From the NCBI RefSeq assembly GCF_900128975.1, contig NZ_FQVC01000004.1, forward strand, positions 270,700-334,699: 64,000 nucleotides of DNA. The letters are read 5' to 3'. Numbering within the stretch: the stretch's first letter is position 1; each line of letters starts with the position of its first letter. The translations under genes and the position numbers were made by a program. The notes below the pieces were generated by a model that saw only the letters and a program-made list of their open reading frames with translations, did not search any database and was not told the origin of the DNA. Source of the DNA: Devosia limi DSM 17137. Lineage in GTDB: Bacteria > Pseudomonadota > Alphaproteobacteria > Rhizobiales > Devosiaceae. Positions 41,309-54,177 of the stretch are shown here, in pieces.

Positions 41309-42391
41309 ATGTCAGATGAAGCACCCGAGCAATCCAGTAAAACCGAAGACCCCTCCCAAAAGAAGATGCAGGACGCCCGTGAGAAGGGCGACGTTGCCAA
41401 GAGCCAGGAAGTGACGACCTGGTTCATGCTGCTGGGGTCGGCGATCATCTTTGCTGGCATGGCCCCGGCGACGGGCGCCAATCTGACCGCCTCGCTCAAG
41501 GTGCTGATGGGCAATGCCGATCAGTTTGAAGTCGGCGGCGCGGCGTTTGGCAATTTCTTCAATGGCCTGGCGTTGTCACTGCTCGGAACGGTGCTGGCGC
41601 CGCTCGCCCTGCTATCGTTCTTCGCCATTGCCGCTAACCTCGTCCAGCATCCACCGCTGCTGTCGGTGGAACCGATTACGCCAAAATTCTCCAAGGTCTC
41701 GCCGCTGGCCGGGTTCAAGCGGTTGTTTTCCAGCGAGGCGCTGGTCAATTTCGTCAAGGGCCTGGTCAAGATCGGCATTGTGGGGGCGGTGCTGTTCTAT
41801 GTGGTGTGGCCGGAGCGTGATCGCCTCGACACCATGATGACCGCCGATCCGCTGATCATCCTGGCCGACTTCCACGAGATCGGGATCAAGATTTTCGCCG
41901 CCACGCTGGCGGTCGTCACCGTCATTGCCGGCGCCGACTTCATGTATGTGCGCCAGAAATGGTGGAAAAAGCAGATGATGACGGTCCAGGAAACCCGCGA
42001 CGAATACAAGCAGATGGAAGGCGATCCGCAGGTCAAGGGGCGCATCCGGCAGCTGCGGCATGACCGGGCCCGCTCACGCATGATGGCGGCCGTGCCGGAT
42101 GCGACCGTGGTGATCACCAACCCGACCCACTATGCCGTGGCGCTCAAATATGATCGCTCGATGGGCGCGCCGGTCTGCGTGGCCAAGGGGGCCGACGCGG
42201 TTGCGTTGCGCATTCGCGCCCTCGCCACCGAAAACAATGTGCCCATTGTCGAGAACCCGCCGCTCGCCCGCGCGTTGTTCGCCAGTGTTCAGCTTGAAGA
42301 CACCATTCCCAATGAGCACTTCAAGGCGGTGGCCGAAGTCATCGGCTTCGTGATGCGCCTCAAGGATAAGGGTGGTTGGCAGGCAAAGTGA
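41309..42391 (+). CDS. flhB: Flagellar export switch protein FlhB
   Basis: The 360-residue protein has four transmembrane helices and a cytoplasmic autocleavage domain. The NPTH motif (Asn271-His274) is intact; its cleavage switches export from hook to filament substrates. The N-terminal KTEDPSQKKMQDAREKGDVAKSQE is typical. It is the last gene of the flgB-flhB run, 143 bp before cckA. Confidence 0.95.
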   Translation: MSDEAPEQSSKTEDPSQKKMQDAREKGDVAKSQEVTTWFMLLGSAIIFAGMAPATGANLTASLKVLMGNADQFEVGGAAFGNFFNGLALSLLGTVLAPLALLSFFAIAANLVQHPPLLSVEPITPKFSKVSPLAGFKRLFSSEALVNFVKGLVKIGIVGAVLFYVVWPERDRLDTMMTADPLIILADFHEIGIKIFAATLAVVTVIAGADFMYVRQKWWKKQMMTVQETRDEYKQMEGDPQVKGRIRQLRHDRARSRMMAAVPDATVVITNPTHYAVALKYDRSMGAPVCVAKGADAVALRIRALATENNVPIVENPPLARALFASVQLEDTIPNEHFKAVAEVIGFVMRLKDKGGWQAK

Positions 42392-42534
42392 CAGATAGAT
42401 TGCCGGAAAGCCGCACATTGGGCCGCTTCGATGTTGATAACCCGGTCTGCCCTCCCATGCGGGCGGGCCATTTGCTAGACCTTGGGGACGGCCCTGATTC
42501 GACTTTGACCCCGTCCCTTGGAGCACCCTAACCC

Positions 42535-45102
42535 ATGGCATCGACGCCGCTCGATGAGGACAACTACCCCGACCCGCTGGTTTCTTCCGCTCGCGGCAGC
42601 TCCGGGGTGTGGCGCGTGGTGGCCCTGGGCCTCGTACTGGTCGCCGCCGCAGTGGCATTTTCCTATTTTGGCGACCGGATCCCGACCGATCTGGTGATGA
42701 CCTTTGTGGGCCTGCTGGCCGTGGTCGGGGTGTTCTGCCTGTTCGCGCTTGCTGCCGGCCTGTTTCGCTTCGCCAGTGGCGACGAGCAGCGCACCGTGTC
42801 GCGCGCCGTGGTCGACAGCCTGCCATTCGGCGCGGTCGTCGCCGATCGCGAAGGCAAGATCAGCTATGTGAATGCCCATTACGGCAATTTCGCCGGTGGC
42901 GTCAGCAATGGCGTGCCGGTCGGCGTGCCGCGCCTGTTCGCCGGTCAGTCCGATGCCAGCGAAGCGATCTATCGCCTGTCGCGTGCCGCCAAGGACGGGC
43001 GCAGCGCGGTCGAGGATATCCGCCTGGTCGGTGGGCTGGGTGGCTCGCAGGCCGAGGCCAGCAAGGCGTTCTGGTATCGCGTCGCCGTGCGGCCGCTGCC
43101 CGATCAGGACGAAGTCAAGAAGCCGCTGGTATTGTGGTCGGTGGAAGACATCACGCGGGACCGCGACAACAATGAGAGCGCCTTCCGCGACCTGCAGCGC
43201 GCCATCGACTATCTCGATCATTCGCCCGCTGGCTTCTTCTCCGCCGATGCGCAGGGGCGCATTCAATATCTCAACTCCACGCTGACCGATTGGCTGGGCT
43301 ATGACCTGGCCGAGTTCAATTCCGGGCATCTGGGCCTGACCGACATCGTGCGCGGTGATGGGGCGAGCCTGTTGATGCGCGGGCGCGGCGATGGCGAAAT
43401 CCGCACCGAGATCATCGATATCGACCTGGTGCGCCGCAATGGCACCAGCTTCCCGGTGCGCCTGCTGCATCGTGCGGCCCGCATGGCCGATGGCGAATTG
43501 GGCGAGACCCGCACGCTGGTGCTCGACCAGTCGAGCGCGCCCGATACCGAGGAAGAGCTGCGCGCCGCCGAAGTGCGGTTCTCGCGCTTCTTCAACGACA
43601 CGCCATTCGCCATTGCCACGCTCGATGGCGAGGGGCGGATCGTGCGCACCAATGCCCCGTTCGGCCGTATCTTCAAATGGTCGGGCGAGGAAAAGACCCT
43701 GGAGCTGCAGCCGCTAGCCGATCTGATCGGCGAGGGCAGCCGCGAAAAATTCGCCAAGGCGATTGCCGACGCATCCGCCCACCGCTCGGAGATCGAGCCG
43801 GTGGACGCGCTGCTCAGCGCCGAAGGCGACCATGCGGTCCGCCTCTATATCTCCGGTTCCGAGACCAGCGCCGGCTCGCCCGAGCAGGTCAATGTCTATG
43901 CGCTGGATATGACCGACCAGCGCAAGCTGGAAGCCCAGTTCGCCCAGAGCCAGAAGATGCAGGCTGTGGGCCAGCTGGCTGGCGGCGTGGCGCATGACTT
44001 CAACAACCTGCTGACCGCGATCATCGGTTTCTCCGACCTGCTGCTGCTCAAGCACAAGCCGGGGGATCCATCGTTCAGCGAACTGATGCAGATCAAGCAG
44101 AACGCCAATCGCGCGGCGGGCCTCACCCGCCAGCTGCTGGCCTTCTCGCGGCGCCAGACGCTGCGGCCACAGGTGCTGGAACTGCCGCTGATCGTCGATG
44201 ACCTGACCGTGCTGCTCAAGCGCATGATCGGCGAGAAGAATACGCTGTCGGTCGAGCATGGCCGCAATATCTGGCCGGTGCGTGCCGACGTGGTGCAGCT
44301 GGAGCAGGTGATCATCAACCTGGTGGTCAATGCGCGCGACGCCATGGACACCGGCGGCTCGATCACCATTCGCACCGGCAATGTCACGCAGACGGAAGCC
44401 GAGGCGCTGAGCTTCGAGGGCATGGCGCCGGCCGATTATGTGCTGATCGAAGTGCAGGATACCGGCACCGGGATGAGCGCCGAAGTGCTGCAGAAAATCT
44501 TCGAGCCCTTCTTCACCACCAAGGAATTGGGCAAGGGCACCGGTCTTGGGCTTTCGACGGTCTACGGCATCGTCAAGCAGACTGAAGGCTTTATCTATCC
44601 TGTCTCGGTCGTGGGTGTCGGCACGACATTCAAGATCTTCCTGCCACGCCATGTGCCATTGCCAAGCGAAGTCGCCGCCAAGGCCGTCGCAGCGCCGGTG
44701 CGCGACCTGACCGGGCATGAACGCATCCTGCTGGTGGAAGACGAGGAGAGCGTGCGCGCCTTCTCGGCCCGGGCGCTGCGCACCACCGGCTATGAGGTGT
44801 TCGAGGCCGACGGCGGCGAAGAGGCGCTCGAGGTTCTGGAAGATATCGACTTCAAGATCGACCTGATGATCTCGGACGTGGTGATGCCGGAAATGGACGG
44901 GCCGACACTGCTCAAGCATGTCCGCAAGACCATGCCGAACCTCAAGGTCATTTTCGTCTCCGGCTATGCCGAGGAAAGCGTGCGCCGCGATATCGAGGAC
45001 GACCAGAGCGTGGAATTCCTGCCCAAGCCCTATTCGCTCGACCAGATCAATTCCAAGGTCAAGGAAGTGCTGCAGGCGCTGGGCAAGGACGAGGAACGGT
45101 GA
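42535..45102 (+). CDS. cckA: Hybrid sensor histidine kinase CckA
   Basis: The 855-residue kinase has two N-terminal transmembrane helices (about 26-44 and 52-77), PAS domains at about 88-200, 215-320 and 345-460, a HisKA domain with the phosphorylated His487 in [11 protein letters not shown], an HATPase domain ([21 protein letters not shown]) and a C-terminal receiver with phosphoacceptor Asp781. This arrangement and the H-box are those of CckA, which through ChpT controls CtrA. Its place right after flagellar genes that carry CtrA boxes is notable. A short DUF2237 gene overlaps its end. Confidence 0.93.
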   Translation: MASTPLDEDNYPDPLVSSARGSSGVWRVVALGLVLVAAAVAFSYFGDRIPTDLVMTFVGLLAVVGVFCLFALAAGLFRFASGDEQRTVSRAVVDSLPFGAVVADREGKISYVNAHYGNFAGGVSNGVPVGVPRLFAGQSDASEAIYRLSRAAKDGRSAVEDIRLVGGLGGSQAEASKAFWYRVAVRPLPDQDEVKKPLVLWSVEDITRDRDNNESAFRDLQRAIDYLDHSPAGFFSADAQGRIQYLNSTLTDWLGYDLAEFNSGHLGLTDIVRGDGASLLMRGRGDGEIRTEIIDIDLVRRNGTSFPVRLLHRAARMADGELGETRTLVLDQSSAPDTEEELRAAEVRFSRFFNDTPFAIATLDGEGRIVRTNAPFGRIFKWSGEEKTLELQPLADLIGEGSREKFAKAIADASAHRSEIEPVDALLSAEGDHAVRLYISGSETSAGSPEQVNVYALDMTDQRKLEAQFAQSQKMQAVGQLAGGVAHDFNNLLTAIIGFSDLLLLKHKPGDPSFSELMQIKQNANRAAGLTRQLLAFSRRQTLRPQVLELPLIVDDLTVLLKRMIGEKNTLSVEHGRNIWPVRADVVQLEQVIINLVVNARDAMDTGGSITIRTGNVTQTEAEALSFEGMAPADYVLIEVQDTGTGMSAEVLQKIFEPFFTTKELGKGTGLGLSTVYGIVKQTEGFIYPVSVVGVGTTFKIFLPRHVPLPSEVAAKAVAAPVRDLTGHERILLVEDEESVRAFSARALRTTGYEVFEADGGEEALEVLEDIDFKIDLMISDVVMPEMDGPTLLKHVRKTMPNLKVIFVSGYAEESVRRDIEDDQSVEFLPKPYSLDQINSKVKEVLQALGKDEER

Positions 45103-45494
45103 ATTTTGTGGGGCGGATGGAGGGGCCGGGCGAAACCAATGTGCTCGGCGAACCGCTGCAGCCCTGTTCCTCCAATCCGCTAACCGGGTTCTACCGCACC
45201 GGCTATTGCTCGGCCGGCCCGGATAATGCCAGCCACCATCTGGTCTGCATCGAAGTCACCGCGCCGTTTCTGGAGTATTCCGGGGCGGCGGGGAACGACC
45301 TGACGACGCCGCGTCCCGAATTCGCCTTTCCCGGCCTCAAGCCCGGCGATCGCTGGTGCCTCGTTGCCGAACGCTGGGCCCAGGCCCTGGCTGCCGGCAA
45401 GGCTCCACGGGTCTATCTGCACGCCACCAACAAGGCGGTGCTGGACCGCATATCGTTCAGTGACCTTCGCGCGCATGCGCTGGATTTGAACTAG
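45099..45494 (+). CDS. DUF2237 family protein
   Basis: The 131-residue protein matches DUF2237, small soluble proteins of unknown function, by LGEPLQPCSSNPLTGFYRTGYC near the N-terminus, an SHHLVCIEVTAPFLEYSG core and the C-terminal APRVYLHATNKAVL. Several cysteines are conserved. It begins at GTG and overlaps cckA by four bases, so it is translated from the same message, though no functional tie is known. Confidence 0.88.
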   Translation: MNFVGRMEGPGETNVLGEPLQPCSSNPLTGFYRTGYCSAGPDNASHHLVCIEVTAPFLEYSGAAGNDLTTPRPEFAFPGLKPGDRWCLVAERWAQALAAGKAPRVYLHATNKAVLDRISFSDLRAHALDLN

Positions 45495-45516
45495 CCGAGC
45501 TGTTTGCCCCAGCGTC

Positions 45517-45580
45517 ATTGCGCTGTCCGGGCCTTTCCCCGAGCACGCTGGATCACCCGGTGGATCCCGGTGCGGAGGGA
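45517..45580. repeat. Degenerate relative of the dispersed palindrome
   Basis: GTCATTGCGCTGTCCGGGC and GGATCACCCGGTGGATCCCGG keep the outline of the two-hairpin repeat but with several changes. It lies between the DUF2237 and aldo/keto reductase genes, which converge here. Confidence 0.4.
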
Positions 45581-45610
45581 TGGTGCCTTTCGGCAAGTCG
45601 AGCCCCGCCG

Positions 45611-46621
45611 CTAAGCCCGCGTCAGCGTGCCCGGTGCGAGGAGGCCCTGATCCGCCAGCGCGCTCCACAGCTCAGGCGGAATCTCCAACCGCCACCAGTC
45701 GAGAATGCCATCGAGTTCGGTTGGCGAGCGCGGTCCCGGCAGGACGTTGCACACCGCCGGATGGGTTAGCGGAAATTGCAGGGCTGCGGCGGGCAGGGGG
45801 ACGCCGAAATCCTGACAGACGGCCTCGATGGCGCGGACCCGCGCAATAATGGCGTCGGGCGCCTTGGCATAATTGAAGGTGCTGCCGCCGACCAGAATGC
45901 CGGAATTGAACGGCCCGCCAACCACCACCGATGCGCCGCGTTCGAGGCAGGTGCTCATGAATGGATGCAGCGCCGTCTGCTCGAGCAATGTATAGCGCCC
46001 CGCCAGCAGGAAGACGTCCCAGTCGCCCAGCGTAAAGGCATCCATGAGCACTTCCCACTCATTGACGCCCAGACCGATGGCCGAGACCAGCCCGCCATCG
46101 CGCAGTTCGCGCAGGGCCTTGTAGCCGCCGGTTTTGAGCTGTTCCCACAAGGGCTTGTTGCCCTCAATGCCATGGGTGGCGGTGCCGATGTCGTGGACAT
46201 AAAGGATGTCGATCTTTTCGAGGCCCAAGCGCTGCAGGCTGTCCTCGAACGAGCGCATGACGCCGTCATAGGAATAGTCGAACACTTCGCGGAACGGCAG
46301 TGGATCAATCCACTCGTCGCGGGGCCAGTCCTGTCCGTGCACCGGCTTCAGCAGGCGTCCGACCTTGGTGGACAGCACGACGCCGCCGCGCTGTTCGCGC
46401 AGCGCATCGCCCACCAGATGTTCGGAGCGCCCAAAGCCATAATGGGGCGCGGTGTCGACGTAGTTGATGCCGCTCTTGAGGGCGTGGGCCACCGTGGCGC
46501 GGGCCTGTTCGGCCGGTACGGCAGTGTAATTGCCGGCGAGGGAGGCGCCGCCGAGACCCAGCGTGGTCACCTCCAGAATGGTCTGGCCGACGCGGCGTCT
46601 TTCCAAGGTCGGTTCGGTCAT
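45611..46621 (-). CDS. Aldo/keto reductase (sugar dehydrogenase type)
   Basis: The 336-residue enzyme is an NAD(P)-dependent TIM-barrel oxidoreductase. The catalytic tetrad is visible as Asp and Tyr in VDTAPHYGFGRSE, Lys in LSTKVGR and His in LYVHDIG. The sequence resembles D-threo-aldose (L-fucose) dehydrogenases and pyridoxal dehydrogenases. The neighbouring AraD1/GguC gene supports a role in sugar or sugar-acid use. The start is placed at MTEPT; the frame runs 12 codons further upstream. Confidence 0.87.
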   Translation of the reverse strand: MTEPTLERRRVGQTILEVTTLGLGGASLAGNYTAVPAEQARATVAHALKSGINYVDTAPHYGFGRSEHLVGDALREQRGGVVLSTKVGRLLKPVHGQDWPRDEWIDPLPFREVFDYSYDGVMRSFEDSLQRLGLEKIDILYVHDIGTATHGIEGNKPLWEQLKTGGYKALRELRDGGLVSAIGLGVNEWEVLMDAFTLGDWDVFLLAGRYTLLEQTALHPFMSTCLERGASVVVGGPFNSGILVGGSTFNYAKAPDAIIARVRAIEAVCQDFGVPLPAAALQFPLTHPAVCNVLPGPRSPTELDGILDWWRLEIPPELWSALADQGLLAPGTLTRA

Positions 46622-46684
46622 GTCAGCGCTCTCTCCAAGGTGGACGATAACTGACATGTTAGCTGGACGGAGTAAAGATTATGG

Positions 46685-46701
46685 CCCCGCCAATCGCGGG
46701 G
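46685..46701 (-). terminator. Hairpin downstream of the AraD1 gene
   Basis: CCCCGC-N5-GCGGGG just past the AraD1 stop on the minus strand, followed by an A/T-rich stretch without a long T-run. Confidence 0.4.
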
Positions 46702-46716
46702 ATAGCGGTCCCGGCG

Positions 46717-47712
46717 TTAGTAGATATTACCCACGATAACCGGCTGATCGGCCTCGGTGCGGATCGGATTGCGCAGGGCGGCGCCGAATTGGGGTTCCTC
46801 GATTTCGAACACGTCGTTGGGCTGGGTGACGACGCCATCGGCAAAGCTCAGCGTTGCGGTGCCGAACATGTGGACGTGGATATCGCCGGGATTGCGGAAC
46901 AGGTCATATTTGAAATGGTGATATTCCAGGTTGGCGATGGTGTGGCTCATATTGTCCTCGCCGCTGAGGAACGGTTTCTCCCAGATCACCTGCCCATCGC
47001 GGCGAATGCGCGACGTGCCCTCGATATGGGAGGGCAGGTCGCCGACCCGTAACTCCGGGCCAAAAGCGCAGGCGCGCAGCTTGGAATGGGCGAGATAGAG
47101 ATAGTTGACCCGTTCGGTGACGTGGTCGGAAAATTCATTGGCCAGGGCAAAGCCCAGCCGGCGCGGCTGGCGGTTCTGGTCGATCACATAGATGCCTGCG
47201 ATCTCGGGTTCTTCGCCGGCGTCGAGCGCAAAAGCGGGAGATGGAATCGGATGGCCGGGTGCGATGACCGTGTGGCCATTGCCCTTGTAGAACCATTCCG
47301 GCTGTACGCCCTTGTCCCCGGTGGCCGGCTTGCCACCTTCCAGGCCCATGCGGAACATCTTCATGGTATCGGTCAGGCCGGTTTCGGCGGCGCCGGTATT
47401 GGCCGTGTGCATGGCGTCGCGGGTTGCGGCCGAGCCGAGATGGGTCAGGCCGGTGCCGGTGACATAGAGATGGGCTGGATCGGGATGATCCACCGGGCTG
47501 AGCATCCGCCCCTCGGCCAGAAGCGCCATCTTGTCGACGGTATCCCCGAGCCCCTTTTCGGCGATCAGCGCACCAAGGCCGATACCGCGTGCTAGCGCCG
47601 CAATCGCCAGCTCGTAGACGCTGGTCGCGTCGTTGACGCGGCGGGTTTGTCCATTGTCGACAAGGCCGACAGCGCGATTGCCATCAAGATCGAGAAACTG
47701 GATCAGATTCAT
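46717..47712 (-). CDS. AraD1/GguC family protein
   Basis: The 331-residue protein belongs to the AraD1 (GguC) group of the fumarylacetoacetase-fold superfamily. YVTGTGLTHLGSAATRDAMH near residue 88, then PEWFYKGNG and the C-terminal HVHMFGTATLSFADGV are its conserved parts. GguC is tied to arabinose/galactose use in Agrobacterium, and AraD1 proteins are dehydratases of 2-keto-3-deoxy sugar acids; the exact substrate is not fixed. It reads toward the aldo/keto reductase on the same strand, 95 bp away. Confidence 0.85.
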   Translation of the reverse strand: MNLIQFLDLDGNRAVGLVDNGQTRRVNDATSVYELAIAALARGIGLGALIAEKGLGDTVDKMALLAEGRMLSPVDHPDPAHLYVTGTGLTHLGSAATRDAMHTANTGAAETGLTDTMKMFRMGLEGGKPATGDKGVQPEWFYKGNGHTVIAPGHPIPSPAFALDAGEEPEIAGIYVIDQNRQPRRLGFALANEFSDHVTERVNYLYLAHSKLRACAFGPELRVGDLPSHIEGTSRIRRDGQVIWEKPFLSGEDNMSHTIANLEYHHFKYDLFRNPGDIHVHMFGTATLSFADGVVTQPNDVFEIEEPQFGAALRNPIRTEADQPVIVGNIY

Positions 47713-47884
47713 GGTCGACTCCTGCGCGGACGCGGCGGGCGGATTTGGCTAGGCATAGAACGCAACATGTTCGTTGGCGGCAAGTGCTAAAGTGGCATTC
47801 GCATCGCGCGTCGGTCGCATTGTGCCAGAGGCGGTCGCCGACTATATCGAGGCGGCGTCAAGTGGCGCGAGAATTGGAGCGAGC

Positions 47885-49006
47885 ATGGCGTTGGACAGTG
47901 TCGAAACCGCGTTGGCGGCCATTGCAGCGGGCGAACTCGTCGTGGTGGTGGATGACACCGATCGCGAGAATGAGGGCGACCTGATCATGGCGGCCAGCAA
48001 GGCCACGCCGGAAAAGATCGCCTTCATGATCCGCCATACCAGCGGCATTATCTGCGTGCCGATGCCGGCAGCGCGAGCTGCCGAGCTCAATCTCGAGCCC
48101 ATGGTCGCCAATAATATTGACCCGTTCCGCACCGCCTTTACCGTCACGGTCGACTACAAGGTCGGCATGACCACCGGCATCGCCGCCACCGAGCGTGCCG
48201 CGACCATCCGGGCGCTGGCGGGTGGCAATGCGCATGCGTCAGATTTCATCCGGCCCGGCCACATCTTTCCGCTGGTGGCCCGCGAGGGCGGTGTGCTGGC
48301 GCGCTCGGGCCATACCGAGGCCGGTGTGGATCTGGCGCGGCTGGCCGGGCTCGAAGCGGCGGGCGTCCTGGCCGAGGTGGTCAATGACGACGGCACGGTC
48401 AAGCGCCTGCCGGAACTGCTTGAATTCGCTGCGGAGCATGGGCTCAGGATCATTTCGATCGAGGACCTGATCGCTTACCGGCTGGCCAAGGAGGCGTTCC
48501 TCAGCCGCGTGGCCGTGGTGCCCACCATCATCGCCGGCATGCGCGCCGAGGCTTATGCCTATGAGACGCCGTTCGATCCGGTGCAGCAGGTGGCGCTGGT
48601 GATCGGCGATGTGCATGGCAAGGCCAATGTGCCCTGCCGGATCATTCGCGAGCAGCCGTTGCGCGATCTGCTGGGCCGGGCTGGGTCGGAGCCCGATCCG
48701 GTGGCGCGGGCGGTGGCCGAAATCAAGGCGCGCGGCGGCGCGGGAATCGTTCTATTGCTGCGCAGCGCGGCGGCCCTCGATCATGAAGCCGATGGTCGGC
48801 GTGCTCCAGTGCTGGACGGGCAGGGTGGCGAAAGCCATGGCAGCGCCGTCAAGCGCATGAGTGGGTGGCGCGAAGTCGGCGTCGGCTCGCAGATCCTGCG
48901 GGATCTGGGTGTCGGCTCGATCGCGCTGATGACCAGTTCGGGCCGGCAATATGTCGGCCTTGGCGGCTATGGAATCGAGATCGGCGAGACGATTCCACTT
49001 TCCTGA
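47885..49006 (+). CDS. ribB: 3,4-dihydroxy-2-butanone-4-phosphate synthase RibB with degenerate RibA-like domain
   Basis: The 373-residue enzyme makes the four-carbon precursor of riboflavin from ribulose 5-phosphate. The N-terminal DHBP synthase domain is intact: DDTDRENEGDLIMAA, FMIRHTSGIICVPM and RPGHIFPLVAREGGVL. The C-terminal ~170 residues have the GTP cyclohydrolase II length but lack its zinc-binding cysteine cluster, so that half is probably inactive. ATG 47885 has GGAG at good spacing; an in-frame extension to TTG 47774 exists. It is divergent from the AraD1 gene. Confidence 0.9.
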   Translation: MALDSVETALAAIAAGELVVVVDDTDRENEGDLIMAASKATPEKIAFMIRHTSGIICVPMPAARAAELNLEPMVANNIDPFRTAFTVTVDYKVGMTTGIAATERAATIRALAGGNAHASDFIRPGHIFPLVAREGGVLARSGHTEAGVDLARLAGLEAAGVLAEVVNDDGTVKRLPELLEFAAEHGLRIISIEDLIAYRLAKEAFLSRVAVVPTIIAGMRAEAYAYETPFDPVQQVALVIGDVHGKANVPCRIIREQPLRDLLGRAGSEPDPVARAVAEIKARGGAGIVLLLRSAAALDHEADGRRAPVLDGQGGESHGSAVKRMSGWREVGVGSQILRDLGVGSIALMTSSGRQYVGLGGYGIEIGETIPLS

Positions 49007-49057
49007 CGGGGATGTCGCGCGCCAGGTTTGTTCTCGTTTTGGCCCTTGACAGGACTG

Positions 49058-49072
49058 AAACAAAATGAGAAC
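49058..49072 (+). promoter_or_regulatory. LexA/SOS box at the recA promoter
   Basis: AAAC-N7-GAAC is one base off the alphaproteobacterial SOS box GAAC-N7-GAAC. It lies directly downstream of a -35-like TTGACA (49046-49051), where LexA would block recA transcription. Confidence 0.6.
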
Positions 49073-49154
49073 AAATAGCGCACATTCAATGCACGACTAG
49101 TTGCGGTGCCAGCGCGTTGCACGGCCCACAAGAGCGTGAAATAAGGAGAGAATC

Positions 49155-50225
49155 ATGGCTAGCTCGCCGCTTCGCGTTGTTGAGGGTGGATCGATGGATA
49201 AAGACAAAGCGCTTGCGGCTGCACTCAGCCAGATCGAGCGCAGTTTCGGCAAGGGCTCGATCATGCGCCTTGGCGAGGCATCCTCGATCGAGGTGGAATC
49301 GATTTCCACCGGGTCGCTCGGCCTCGACATTGCTTTGGGCATTGGCGGGCTGCCGAAAGGCCGTATCGTTGAAATTTTCGGGCCGGAAAGCTCGGGCAAG
49401 ACCACTTTGGCGCTGCATGTGATTGCCGAGGCCCAGAAGGCCGGTGGCATCTGCGCCTTTGTCGACGCCGAGCACGCCCTGGACCCCATCTATGCCCGCA
49501 AGCTGGGCGTCAATGTCGATGATCTGCTGATTTCCCAGCCCGATGCTGGCGAGCAGGCACTCGAGATCACCGATACGCTGGTGCGTTCGGGCGCCATCGA
49601 CGTGCTGGTGGTCGATTCGGTCGCGGCGCTGACCCCGCGCGCCGAACTCGAAGGCGAGATGGGCGATTCGCTGCCGGGCCTGCAGGCTCGTCTGATGAGC
49701 CAGGCCATGCGCAAGCTGACCTCGTCGATTTCCAAGTCGAAGTGCCTGGTCATCTTCATCAACCAGATCCGCATGAAGATCGGCGTGATGTACGGCTCGC
49801 CGGAAACCACGACGGGCGGTAATGCACTCAAGTTCTACGCTTCGGTGCGTCTCGACATTCGCCGCATCGGCGCGATCAAGGACCGCGAAGAGATCGTCGG
49901 TAACCAGACCCGCGTCAAAGTGGTCAAGAACAAGCTGGCGCCGCCGTTCCGCCAGGTCGAATTCGACATCATGTATGGCGAAGGCATTTCCAAGACCGGT
50001 GAGTTGCTCGACCTCGGGGTCAAGAGCGGGGTGGTGGAAAAGTCCGGTGCCTGGTTCTCCTATGACAGCCAGCGCATGGGCCAGGGCCGCGAAAATGCGC
50101 GCCAGTTCCTCAAGGACAATCCGGAGGCGGCGGCGACCATCGAGCGCGGCGTGCGCGAAAGTTCGGGCCTGCTCGGCGAAGTGCTGCTGGTCAGCGGCGG
50201 CGAGGACGGGGCCGCGGACGACTGA
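49155..50225 (+). CDS. recA: Recombinase RecA
   Basis: The 356-residue recombinase has the P-loop GPESSGKTT at residues 76-84, [21 protein letters not shown], the L2 loop region and [37 protein letters not shown]. It forms filaments on single-stranded DNA for recombination and SOS induction. AGGAG is placed before the ATG, an SOS box lies upstream and a terminator follows. alaS comes next, as in many alphaproteobacteria. Confidence 0.97.
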   Translation: MASSPLRVVEGGSMDKDKALAAALSQIERSFGKGSIMRLGEASSIEVESISTGSLGLDIALGIGGLPKGRIVEIFGPESSGKTTLALHVIAEAQKAGGICAFVDAEHALDPIYARKLGVNVDDLLISQPDAGEQALEITDTLVRSGAIDVLVVDSVAALTPRAELEGEMGDSLPGLQARLMSQAMRKLTSSISKSKCLVIFINQIRMKIGVMYGSPETTTGGNALKFYASVRLDIRRIGAIKDREEIVGNQTRVKVVKNKLAPPFRQVEFDIMYGEGISKTGELLDLGVKSGVVEKSGAWFSYDSQRMGQGRENARQFLKDNPEAAATIERGVRESSGLLGEVLLVSGGEDGAADD

Positions 50226-50249
50226 GATACAGCCCATGCAGGGATTGGA

Positions 50250-50279
50250 GGGGTACCGCTGACGCGGTGCCCCTTTTTT
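50250..50279 (+). terminator. Terminator of recA
   Basis: The stem GGGGTACCGC/GCGGTGCCCC (one G-U) with a TGAC loop is followed by TTTTTT. Confidence 0.9.
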
Positions 50280-50440
50280 GTGCCGAGTGGTCGGGGCGCC
50301 TAAACTTGGTGATTTTCTGCTGACGCAGGGACCTCGGGGGCCGCGCGAAGCTGGACAGGGAAGCAAACCCCGCGATAGAAAGCCCGCACTGTTCTTGCGG
50401 CGCTGCCAATATGCGCCATTCCCGCGATGAAAGCCTCTCT

Positions 50441-53086
<2,646 letters not shown>

Positions 53087-53108
53087 TCGCGCCGGACTAT
53101 CCAAATTG

Positions 53109-53138
53109 AAAGGCCCCTGTTTGCGGACAGGGGCCTTC
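53109..53138 (+). terminator. Terminator of alaS
   Basis: The stem AGGCCCCTGT/ACAGGGGCCT is followed by TCTTCG; it also faces the convergent transporter gene. Confidence 0.75.
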
Positions 53139-53143
53139 TTCGT

Positions 53144-54028
53144 TCAGAGGCCGCTGCGGAAGAAGAAGACGCGTGGTTTCCAGCGAATGCGGGTCTTTTC
53201 GGTCAGAACATTGAGCAGGCCGGCGATCAGCACGATGAACAGGCCGATCACGGCGACAGGGTCGGGATATTCGCCCCAGAAGGCGGCACCCAGGATGATG
53301 GCCCAGAGCAGCTGGCTATATTGTACCGGCGCAACCAGGTTGGCAGGGACCCGCCTGGTGGCGGCAATGACCAGAAGGCCTCCAATGCCGCCAAAGGTGC
53401 CGATCAAAAGGAAGATGGCGAGCTGTTCCCAGCTGGGCATGATGAAGCTGGGCACCATCAGCACGCCATTGACCGCCATGGAATAGAGCACGGCAAGGCC
53501 GACGAGGCTCACCCGCTTTTCGTGCGGTGCCACATGGCGAAGCACCACGGTGGTCACCGCGCCCAGGATCGGAATGGCAAAGGCCACGATATGGGCCAGC
53601 TCCAGCGGCCGCACGCCCGGGCGGATCACCAGCACCACGCCCAGAAAACCGATCAGCAACAGCACCCAGCGTAGCGCCGAAACATGCTCGCGCAGCGCAA
53701 ACACGGAGAGCACGGTAACGACGACCGGCGTGGCAAAGGCAATGGCATAGACTTCGGCAAAGGGCAGGTGGGTGAAGGCGAACATCACGCAGGCGGTGCT
53801 GACCAGCGAGGTGATGCAGCGCAACTGCACGAGATAGGGGTGCCTCATGCGGAACATGTCGCGCCAGCGCTCGCCGCGATTGATGATCGCCAGCGGCAGG
53901 ATCGAGAAGCCGGTGGAGAAAAAAGCGATCTCGAACACCGACATCGATTGGCCAATGCCCTTGATCATGGCGTCGGCCATTGAAAAAATCGCGTAGGCGA
54001 GGAAAGCGAGGAGCACCCCGGCTTGCAT
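53144..54028 (-). CDS. EamA/DMT-family transporter
   Basis: The 294-residue membrane protein has ten hydrophobic helices in two EamA repeats of about 140 residues, the drug/metabolite transporter layout. AYAIFSMADAMIKG opens the first repeat, and EYPDPVAVIGLFIVLIAGLLNVL closes the second. Members export amino acids, metabolites or drugs; the substrate cannot be told. It is convergent with alaS. Confidence 0.9.
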   Translation of the reverse strand: MQAGVLLAFLAYAIFSMADAMIKGIGQSMSVFEIAFFSTGFSILPLAIINRGERWRDMFRMRHPYLVQLRCITSLVSTACVMFAFTHLPFAEVYAIAFATPVVVTVLSVFALREHVSALRWVLLLIGFLGVVLVIRPGVRPLELAHIVAFAIPILGAVTTVVLRHVAPHEKRVSLVGLAVLYSMAVNGVLMVPSFIMPSWEQLAIFLLIGTFGGIGGLLVIAATRRVPANLVAPVQYSQLLWAIILGAAFWGEYPDPVAVIGLFIVLIAGLLNVLTEKTRIRWKPRVFFFRSGL

Positions 54029-54177
54029 CTAAATATCCGAAAATAAAGCAGAAATGCGGGAGGAAGACCGACGTACCATACAAGAGCTTCGGCGATCCGT
54101 CGATGGCCAGACTCAGGCTTGGGGGAGCAATCGGATAGGGGCCGGCGCGGGCGCAATGCCGCACGCAGCGCCCGGCG

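Noticed and set aside
47774..47884. N-terminal extension of ribB from TTG 47774
   Set aside because: In frame, but the ATG at 47885 has a better ribosome site and matches the family start; kept only as an alternative.
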